A stretch of DNA of 5,467 bases from positions 1 through 5,467 of the forward strand of contig JABXIW010000268.1 in the NCBI GenBank assembly GCA_013372875.1, written 5' to 3'. Below are positions 1-4,852 of the stretch, one piece after another. The notes beneath the pieces were generated by a model. That model did no database searches. It was not told the origin of the DNA and saw only the letters and a program-made list of their open reading frames with translations. Position 1 is the stretch's first letter. The number at the start of each line of letters is the position of its first letter. This DNA is from Gammaproteobacteria bacterium. Lineage in GTDB: Bacteria; Pseudomonadota; Gammaproteobacteria; Enterobacterales; Kangiellaceae. Both the position numbers and the translations under genes were made by a program.

Positions 1-642
1 GAACTTGACCACAAACCTGTTGAGTGGACGAACGGCAAAATGGTCACACTGGCAATCTTCTTACTTACCGTCACTTTGTGGATTTTCAGCAAGCCGATCA
101 ACACCATGCTTGGCGGTTTTGCAAAATTCGACACCTTGGTTGCGATTGGTGCCATCTTGCTGCTAGGCGCATCTCGAGCAGTCGAATGGAAGGACATTGA
201 AAAGACAACAGACTGGGGTGTTCTGATCCTGTTCGGCGGCGGTATCTGCTTGAGTAACGTTCTAAAAGCGACAGGCACCAGCGTTTTCCTAGCGCACAGC
301 CTAACTGGCTTCCTTGAGCAAGCAGGTGTATTACTCACTATTCTTTCTGTGGTTGCCTTTGTCGTCTTCTTGACTGAGTTTGCAAGTAACACAGCAAGTG
401 CTGCGCTACTGGTACCAGTGTTCGCGACCATTGCCGAAGCACTTGGTCTATCACCAGTGATTCTGTCAGCGCTTATCGCGGTAGCCGCATCTTGTGCCTT
501 CATGTTGCCAGTTGCAACGCCACCAAATGCAATTGTGTTCGGTACGGGTCACATCAAGCAAAAAGAAATGATGAGAATCGGCTTCGTACTAAACATTGCT
601 TGTATCGGTGCACTGACACTGTTCGCTTGGTTGTTCTGGTAA
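1..642 (+). CDS. DASS/SLC13-family sodium-coupled anion symporter, C-terminal part (partial)
   Basis: This is an inner-membrane transporter of the divalent anion:Na+ symporter (DASS, SLC13) family, which typically imports C4-dicarboxylates or related anions with sodium. Frame 1 is open from the window edge, so the ATG at 40 is internal; 213 residues are visible. The visible part is almost wholly hydrophobic helices. The second Ser-Asn-Thr sodium/substrate motif (TEFASNTA) has its SNT codons at 385-393. Positions 487-537 encode a segment matching the PROSITE sodium:sulfate symporter signature as I recall it (S-x2-F-x2-P-V-A-x3-N-x-I-V). About 85 residues follow the SNT motif, close to the spacing in the V. 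cholerae transporter VcINDY, so the missing N-terminal part is probably about 250 residues. A strong terminator follows about 100 nt after the stop. The family is secure; the substrate (succinate/malate/fumarate, or something else) is inferred. Confidence 0.92.
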   Translation, partial: ELDHKPVEWTNGKMVTLAIFLLTVTLWIFSKPINTMLGGFAKFDTLVAIGAILLLGASRAVEWKDIEKTTDWGVLILFGGGICLSNVLKATGTSVFLAHSLTGFLEQAGVLLTILSVVAFVVFLTEFASNTASAALLVPVFATIAEALGLSPVILSALIAVAASCAFMLPVATPPNAIVFGTGHIKQKEMMRIGFVLNIACIGALTLFAWLFW

Positions 643-738
643 AGAAACACTGACTCGATTAGCACTACACTGCTGTTCACGGTGATCGAATTGATAGCCC
701 AAACTTCCCCTAAAGTGGTGTTCAGCAGTTTCCCTCTT
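643..738 (+). other. Structured 3' UTR of the transporter gene, possible sRNA precursor
   Basis: About 100 nt separate the transporter stop from its terminator, without a convincing reading frame. It holds a long-range inverted repeat: ACTGCTG at 669-675 pairs with CAGCAGT at 723-729, and after a 2x2 internal loop CAC (678-680) pairs with GTG (718-720). A structured segment ending directly at a Rho-independent terminator resembles 3'-UTR-derived Hfq sRNAs known in vibrios. No internal promoter or processing site was recognised, so the sRNA role is speculative. Confidence 0.25.
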
Positions 739-762
739 GGTGGCCAGTTGGCCACCTTTTTT
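739..762 (+). terminator. Rho-independent terminator of the transporter gene
   Basis: GGTGGCC (739-745), loop AGTT, then GGCCACC (750-756) form a perfect 7-bp GC-rich stem followed at once by six T. It lies about 100 nt after the transporter stop on the same strand. The opposite strand has no comparable U-tract, so it acts in the + direction. Confidence 0.9.
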
Positions 763-922
763 CTTTCTTACCTCGTATTGGCGGATTCACTTTGCATTCT
801 TCCCTCTAAAGGGGGAATTCCTAGTGCTCAATCAACCTTTACTCTTAAAGCCTGAACAAACCCTCATACCAGCTTCAATGAACAATCGAACTCAATAGGC
901 TGCCAACACAAACTGTAGACAC
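763..922. other. Intergenic spacer without a recognisable gene
   Basis: With its flanks this makes a 370-bp gap between the transporter and the cyclase genes, both of which end towards it. No credible reading frame, tRNA or promoter was seen. The only local structure is a small hairpin at 800-817 (TTCCCTC, loop TAAA, GGGGGAA; one wobble pair as + strand RNA). It has no U-tract, so it is not a terminator. Confidence 0.5.
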
Positions 923-966
923 AAAAAAGCCGTCATACCTTGCTTTCATAAGCTCAGTACAACGGC
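923..966 (-). terminator. Rho-independent terminator of the diguanylate cyclase gene
   Basis: Read on the minus strand, GCCGUUGUAC pairs with GUAUGACGGC to give a 10-bp stem with two central G-U wobbles, followed by six U. The 18-nt loop can form an inner hairpin (GCUU/AAGC). On the plus strand the two wobbles become C-A mismatches, so the element is orientation-specific and fits the cyclase gene, whose stop codon is about 46 nt upstream. Confidence 0.8.
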
Positions 967-1012
967 GCGTTTAAACGAAAAGTGTGAATCGCTAGAACGT
1001 CATGCTATCTAT

Positions 1013-2350
1013 TTATGCCTCATTCTTTTGGCAACTCAACAATCCGTAATTCACTTCAACGCGGTTTCGACCATTACGCTTAGCGAGATACAATACTTCA
1101 TCGGCTCTTGCCATGGTCTCGGTTACGCGCTCATTTTGCATTTGGGCCACACCAATACTGCAAGTAAGCGCCTCACCATGAACCCACAAGTGGTTTGCGA
1201 CATTCTTGCGTATCATCTCGGCCTTTTTCACGGCTTGTTCGATATTGGTATCTGGACAAAAAACCACAAACTCTTCACCACCCCAACGAACCAAACGGTC
1301 ATCAGGTGCAATAGAACTGGCAACGACCATGACGAATTCACGCAGAATATCATCCCCCATTTGATGCCCGAACTTATCGTTAATCTTCTTAAAGTTATCT
1401 AAATCCATATAAAGGATGCTCAACGTCGAGTGCCCCCAACGTACTTGGCGTGCTTGCTGTTCTAACCAAGTTTGTACAGCATGACGATTCATCGCTCCGG
1501 TTAGCGCATCTCGGTGCGCCAACTCGGCAAATTCGTAATTCTGCGCGCGCAAAGTGCCATTCACTTTTTCTAGATGACGATGACGACGCTTCGCTTTTTC
1601 ATACGCCGCTCTGTTTTTCCGTAGTTCATGCAGAGAGAAAGCCAGCCCTAAAGCCATCCAAGAAAACAATAGAGCAAACAACAACGTTTCTTGTGCAAGA
1701 TAGGCACCTTCAAATTCGATCTTATCAATCACAATTTTGTGCTGACCAAGCGCAGCACCCGAACCAGTGGCAATATCAATACGCGTAATGTTCGAAAACT
1801 CTGGCGCAGAATGTCCAATATCGACCTTGTTATCCGCAAGCCACCACGTCATTACCTGTAAGTTCTTAATCGGAATCTCGATGGTTTCACTAAAACTCGA
1901 TGGAGAAAACTGCATGCCATTGTATTTGATAGTGTATTCATCATCCGGTTTCGAGTATTCCGGATTGTAGTTTCTCAGATAAAGACGCAGGTCATGGCTT
2001 GGGTTTTGCCCATCTCCCGCCTTTTCATAATGAAGCTTTAATCGGATGGTATGGTAATTAGAAAGATCGATGCCATGCGTTGGCTTCGCAACATCGGTAT
2101 AAACCGAGATACCGCAATACGGCCAAGCATAACTGCTTTTTTTTAGCTCACAATTGAGTACCAAGCTTTGCGCATCATAGGTGATATCGGCCGAGCTTAG
2201 CCCACCTTCGCTCGCATCTTTTGTAGCATAAATATTGAATTGTTCAGGTGTAATGACGAGCTTACGCGTATCACCTAACACACTGTACAGAGCAACTAAA
2301 CTGATCGTACAAATCGAAAGAGCGAAGATTAATTTGTGTATCCACTTCAT
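1013..2350 (-). CDS. Membrane-anchored diguanylate cyclase (GGDEF) with periplasmic sensor domain
   Basis: The product should make cyclic di-GMP from two GTP, the second messenger that favours biofilm over motility in vibrios. Counted from the chosen ATG it has 445 residues: a signal-anchor helix at about 6-24; a periplasmic region of about 200 residues rich in beta-strand, with two cysteines (67 and 79) that could form a disulfide; a second membrane helix at about 222-240; a charged helical linker to about 276; and a cytoplasmic GGDEF domain at about 281-435. The domain opens with RDALTGAMNR, has the metal/nucleotide segment MDLDNFKKIND (315-325), and carries the catalytic loop GGEEF at 357-361, so it should be active. 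The usual RxxD inhibitory site before the loop reads APDD (348-351), so classical product inhibition is probably lost. The periplasmic region resembles a carbohydrate-binding jelly roll, which is inference. The gene is monocistronic. An upstream in-frame TTG at 2356 is a less likely start. Confidence 0.93.
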   Translation of the reverse strand: MKWIHKLIFALSICTISLVALYSVLGDTRKLVITPEQFNIYATKDASEGGLSSADITYDAQSLVLNCELKKSSYAWPYCGISVYTDVAKPTHGIDLSNYHTIRLKLHYEKAGDGQNPSHDLRLYLRNYNPEYSKPDDEYTIKYNGMQFSPSSFSETIEIPIKNLQVMTWWLADNKVDIGHSAPEFSNITRIDIATGSGAALGQHKIVIDKIEFEGAYLAQETLLFALLFSWMALGLAFSLHELRKNRAAYEKAKRRHRHLEKVNGTLRAQNYEFAELAHRDALTGAMNRHAVQTWLEQQARQVRWGHSTLSILYMDLDNFKKINDKFGHQMGDDILREFVMVVASSIAPDDRLVRWGGEEFVVFCPDTNIEQAVKKAEMIRKNVANHLWVHGEALTCSIGVAQMQNERVTETMARADEVLYLAKRNGRNRVEVNYGLLSCQKNEA

Positions 2351-2360
2351 AGGCAAGTGA

Positions 2361-2366
2361 CCTGCT
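2361..2366 (-). promoter_or_regulatory. Ribosome binding site that decides the cyclase start
   Basis: AGCAGG on the minus strand lies 10 nt before the ATG at 2350 but only 4 nt before the TTG at 2356. Four nt is too close for efficient initiation, so the ATG, encoding MKWIHK, is preferred. The two choices differ by only two residues. Confidence 0.55.
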
Positions 2367-2383
2367 TAACTTATATACAACAC

Positions 2384-2412
2384 AGTGTACTCAATGATAT
2401 TTCGAACTTCAA
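2384..2412 (-). promoter_or_regulatory. Candidate sigma-70 promoter of the cyclase gene
   Basis: On the minus strand TTGAAG (2412-2407, 4 of 6 to consensus) is followed after exactly 17 nt by TACACT (2389-2384, 4 of 6). Transcription would start near 2377, giving a leader of about 27 nt that includes the AGCAGG site. A short palindrome, ACAC-A-GTGT (2380-2388), overlaps the -10 box and could be an operator half. Prediction by eye only. Confidence 0.4.
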
Positions 2413-2471
2413 ATAAAGTCATTTATCAAGAAACAAAATTACTTTTGGCTTGGGTTCTTATTTCCGATACA

Positions 2472-2507
2472 TGATAACGCGTTTTGAACCGTTATCACGG
2501 TTTAAAA
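2472..2507. repeat. Two overlapping inverted repeats in the divergent intergenic region
   Basis: Repeat A is TGATAACG (2472-2479), 10 nt, CGTTATCA (2490-2497), perfect 8-bp arms. Repeat B is TTTTGAACCGT (2482-2492), TATC, ACGGTTTAAAA (2497-2507), 11-bp arms with one G-T pair. They share the 2490-2497 sequence, so as RNA only one could form at a time; as DNA each could be a dimeric repressor site. Neither is followed by a U-tract, so they are not terminators. Repeat A overlaps a weak + strand promoter-like pair, TTGGGT (2450-2455) and GATAAC (2473-2478), spaced 17 nt. The repeats lie about 120 bp upstream of the cyclase ATG and about 190 bp upstream of the DUF2797 gene. Confidence 0.6.
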
Positions 2508-2665
2508 TCGTCCAATTTGATGACTTACTTGTTATTTGCGAAGCAATTCACAACCACTCAAGCGAGGCACCATCATGCTTTGCGACGAGAAACAATGGTC
2601 ATTCATTGTGGAAACATTGCCAGTTATTAACCCTGTCAACCCTGCATCTTGAGCGCACTTCGTTA
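2508..2665. other. Non-coding remainder of the divergent intergenic region
   Basis: No convincing gene was found between the overlapping repeats and the DUF2797 promoter box. It contains small inverted repeats only: TTGC-GAA-GCAA (2536-2546) and ACAATG (2592-2597) with CATTGT (2604-2609). These arms are short enough to occur by chance. Confidence 0.4.
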
Positions 2666-2671
2666 TATACT
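2666..2671 (+). promoter_or_regulatory. Candidate -10 box of the DUF2797 gene
   Basis: TATACT (5 of 6 to TATAAT) would start transcription near 2678, giving a leader of about 22 nt before the ATG at 2700. No good -35 box lies at 16-18 nt upstream, so the promoter may be weak or need an activator. Its position argues against starting the protein at the upstream TTG (2649). Confidence 0.35.
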
Positions 2672-2699
2672 GTCGCAAAACACAATAACGAGTAATGTC

Positions 2700-3524
2700 A
2701 TGTCATTAATTGCTACTGGTACGCTAAACAAAATGCGTGCTTCTCTCGATGGTGCCGTCAGCTATCGTCTTCCTGTGGGTGATGAAGAAGTCGATTTGTC
2801 ACCGTTTCTCGGTAAAACACTCACGTTGACGCATACTGGCAATATTTTTTGTTGCTCATGCGGTAAGAAAACCAAGAAGAGCTATTCTCAAGGCCACTGT
2901 TTCGTGTGTATGAAGAAGCTTGCGAGCTGCGATATGTGCATCATGAAGCCAGAGACTTGCCACTACGATCAAGGTACATGCCGCGAACCGCAGTGGGGAG
3001 AAGAAAACTGTATGGTGGATCACTTCGTGTATCTATCAAATACATCAAGCTTGAAAGTGGGCATCACTCGCCACACTCAAATTCCAACACGTTGGATTGA
3101 TCAAGGTGCAACTCAGGGTCTGCCAATTTTCAAAGTCAAAACGCGTCACATTTCAGGTTTGATTGAAGTGGAACTGGCAAAGCATATTGCAGACAAAACA
3201 AACTGGCGCACTTTGCTTAAAGGCGATGGTGAACCGATTGAGTTACAAGATCGTTTTTCTGAACTGCTTCCTCTTGTGCAAGACAAGATTGCTGAAATCA
3301 AACAGCAATTTGGTGAAGATGCCATCGAGGTGCTGAGCGAAACCATTACCGATCTTAGCTACCCCGTTCAGCAACACCCAACGAAAATCACCTCTCATAA
3401 CTTCGACAAAAACCCGGTTGTGACTGGCATTTTGCAAGGCATCAAAGGTCAGTATCTGATTTTTGATACCGGTGTGATTAACGTCCGCAAATTTACATCT
3501 TACGAAGTTGAAGTAAGCGCGTAG
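2700..3524 (+). CDS. DUF2797 family protein, zinc-binding with GIY-YIG-like segment
   Basis: This 274-residue cytoplasmic protein has no signal peptide or membrane helix and matches the uncharacterised DUF2797 family (PF10977). Residues 51-104 hold ten cysteines, including CCSC (51-54), CFVC (67-70), CDMC (77-80), C87, C94 and C104, enough for two zinc sites. Residues 108-160 then read like a diverged GIY-YIG fold: a strand with FVYL (Y111), a strand with LKVGIT (119-123), an arginine in a following helix (R131) and glutamates in the next (E156, E158). This is the order of the nuclease catalytic residues, with K-V-G replacing Y-I-G as in T5orf172-like members. The C-terminal 40 residues form a beta-rich conserved tail (GIKGQYLIFDTGVINVRK). 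The ATG at 2700 is chosen because it follows a -10 box at normal leader distance; an in-frame TTG at 2649 would overlap the promoter. The ribosome site (ACGAG) is weak. The function is unknown; nucleic-acid binding or cleavage is inference. Confidence 0.88.
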   Translation: MSLIATGTLNKMRASLDGAVSYRLPVGDEEVDLSPFLGKTLTLTHTGNIFCCSCGKKTKKSYSQGHCFVCMKKLASCDMCIMKPETCHYDQGTCREPQWGEENCMVDHFVYLSNTSSLKVGITRHTQIPTRWIDQGATQGLPIFKVKTRHISGLIEVELAKHIADKTNWRTLLKGDGEPIELQDRFSELLPLVQDKIAEIKQQFGEDAIEVLSETITDLSYPVQQHPTKITSHNFDKNPVVTGILQGIKGQYLIFDTGVINVRKFTSYEVEVSA

Positions 3525-3560
3525 ATACGTCTGCTTTACTATACAAACTTCCTAGATAGA

Positions 3561-3588
3561 AAAAGCTCGAGCACTGGCTCGAGCTTTT
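3561..3588. terminator. Bidirectional Rho-independent terminator
   Basis: AAAAGCTCGAGC (3561-3572), loop ACTG, GCTCGAGCTTTT (3577-3588) form a perfect 12-bp stem. On the plus strand more T follows, and on the minus strand five T follow the GC core. It lies between two convergent genes, 36 nt after the DUF2797 stop and 28 nt after the stop of the minus-strand PLP enzyme, so it can end both transcripts. Confidence 0.9.
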
Positions 3589-3616
3589 GTTTTTCTTCGT
3601 TCAGAGCGATGAGAGA

Positions 3617-4852
3617 TTAAGCATCAAGGATGCTTTCTAGCACATCAAACAACATATCCACTTCTTCAATAGTGTTGTAATGCATACAACCAATTCGTAC
3701 GACCCCACCTGATTCTTCAATGCCAAGCTGACGAACCAAACCAAGCGCATAGAAGTGACCATTCCAAACACAGATATTGCGCTCACCTAAGGTCTTAGCG
3801 ATAAACTCTGGTGAATACTTGTCAAACGTTAGGGCAAACGTCGGCGTACGTTGCTGACAATCTTCGCTCTCGATGCCATAGAGTTTCACACCTTCTAGCG
3901 CGTCGAGTCGTTGCAAAAAACGCTCGCTTAAGCGCTGTTCGTGTTGATTGTAAAGCGCGTAACTTTGTTCTAATCGCTGACGAAGTGGTAAGTCGTTGTC
4001 GCCAAACTGAGCCAAATATTCCACTGCGGCCGCAACACCAGCAAGGCCTTCGAAGCTTTGTGTCCCCGTTTCAAAACGACCCGGACCAATATTCGTAGCC
4101 GGTTCTACTTTATAAGGACGAAGGCTGTGCAACCATTGGTCAGCCACGTAAGCGATACCTACATGCGGTCCAAAAAACTTATAAGCTGAACACGCTAAGA
4201 AATCACAGCCCAGCGCTTGTACATCGACTAAGTGGTGAGGAGCATAATGCACGGCATCGACATAAACTTGAGCACCAACACCGTGCGCCATGTCAACTAC
4301 GCGCTGAATATCGACTATCGATCCCGTGGTGTTTGACGCATATGTCACGGCAACCAAGCGTGTTTTTTCTGAAAGTAGGCTTTGTAAGTGCTCAAGATCT
4401 AAAGTGCAATCAGCTTCATTGATTCGAACTTGGTGAACCTTAGCTCCTTTGTCTTCTGCTGCTTGTTGCCAGCTTGAAACGTTCGAGTAATGGTCAAGCG
4501 CTGAGACAATGATCTCATCCCCTTCTTGCCAATCACGACTGATTGCACGGCTTAACTGGAACGTCAGTGATGTCATGTTCGCGCCAAAGACAATATTACC
4601 AGACGAAGGTGCATTCAATAGCGCTTGTGCCGACTCGCGCGCACTCTGCATGACATCGACAGTAGCTTGGCTAGAGAAGTAATGCCCACCCAAGTTGGAA
4701 TTAAAACGCCCAAGGTAGCCGACCATTGAATCAAGCACAGATTGAGGAACTTGCGAGCCGCCAGGCCCATCAAAAAACGTAACTGGTTTGTCATTATGAT
4801 ACTGAGCCAGCGCGGGAAACTGTTCTCTGATTTGATTAAGATTGAAGTTCAT
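3617..4852 (-). CDS. PLP-dependent class V enzyme, cysteine desulfurase-like (VC1184 subfamily)
   Basis: This 411-residue cytoplasmic enzyme has the fold-type I, class V aminotransferase fold and resembles the group that TIGRFAMs names 'cysteine desulfurase-like, VC1184 subfamily'. Visible PLP-site residues: H121 in LDHYSN (cofactor stacking), N174 in SNTTG, D199 in VDAVHYAPH (pyridine nitrogen), the Schiff-base lysine K225 in SAYKFFGP, and substrate-carboxylate R386 in VRIGCMHYNT. Compared with SufS, the loop that should carry the persulfide cysteine reads NGHFYA, with Y368 at the cysteine position; the PLP-contacting glutamine is H202 and the histidine before the lysine is Y224. It therefore should not be a standard desulfurase; a lyase, epimerase or aminotransferase-like reaction on an amino acid is more likely (inference). 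Its start overlaps the dioxygenase gene by 17 nt, with GGA 8 nt before the ATG, so translation is probably coupled. It ends at the bidirectional terminator. The family is secure, the reaction unknown. Confidence 0.92.
   Translation of the reverse strand: MNFNLNQIREQFPALAQYHNDKPVTFFDGPGGSQVPQSVLDSMVGYLGRFNSNLGGHYFSSQATVDVMQSARESAQALLNAPSSGNIVFGANMTSLTFQLSRAISRDWQEGDEIIVSALDHYSNVSSWQQAAEDKGAKVHQVRINEADCTLDLEHLQSLLSEKTRLVAVTYASNTTGSIVDIQRVVDMAHGVGAQVYVDAVHYAPHHLVDVQALGCDFLACSAYKFFGPHVGIAYVADQWLHSLRPYKVEPATNIGPGRFETGTQSFEGLAGVAAAVEYLAQFGDNDLPLRQRLEQSYALYNQHEQRLSERFLQRLDALEGVKLYGIESEDCQQRTPTFALTFDKYSPEFIAKTLGERNICVWNGHFYALGLVRQLGIEESGGVVRIGCMHYNTIEEVDMLFDVLESILDA

Noticed and set aside
549..755. 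Minus-strand reading frame of 68 residues over the transporter end and its terminator
   Set aside because: It overlaps conserved transporter coding sequence and the terminator, has no ribosome site, and its product resembles no family.
800..817. Hairpin TTCCCTC-TAAA-GGGGGAA as a terminator or small RNA
   Set aside because: No U-tract on either strand and no promoter near it; the symmetry is short and may be chance.
1028..1970. Three plus-strand reading frames opposite the cyclase gene
   Set aside because: They are antisense shadows of a clear GGDEF gene; the translations are low-complexity and without domains or initiation signals.
2592..2609. ACAATG-N6-CATTGT inverted repeat as an operator
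   Set aside because: Six-base arms are expected by chance at this density and no promoter is centred on it.
2450..2695. Plus-strand reading frame of 81 residues in the divergent intergenic region
   Set aside because: It would start at TTG without a Shine-Dalgarno, runs through the overlapping repeats and the promoter box of the next gene, and its product has no recognisable features.
2649..2699. Longer DUF2797 protein starting at TTG 2649
   Set aside because: It would place the -10-like box inside the coding region, adds 17 residues of unremarkable sequence, and lacks a ribosome site; the ATG at 2700 fits better.
3617..4852. Calling the PLP enzyme SufS, CsdA or IscS
   Set aside because: The catalytic cysteine loop is missing and no iron-sulfur assembly genes (sufBCDE, csdE, iscU) are next to it.
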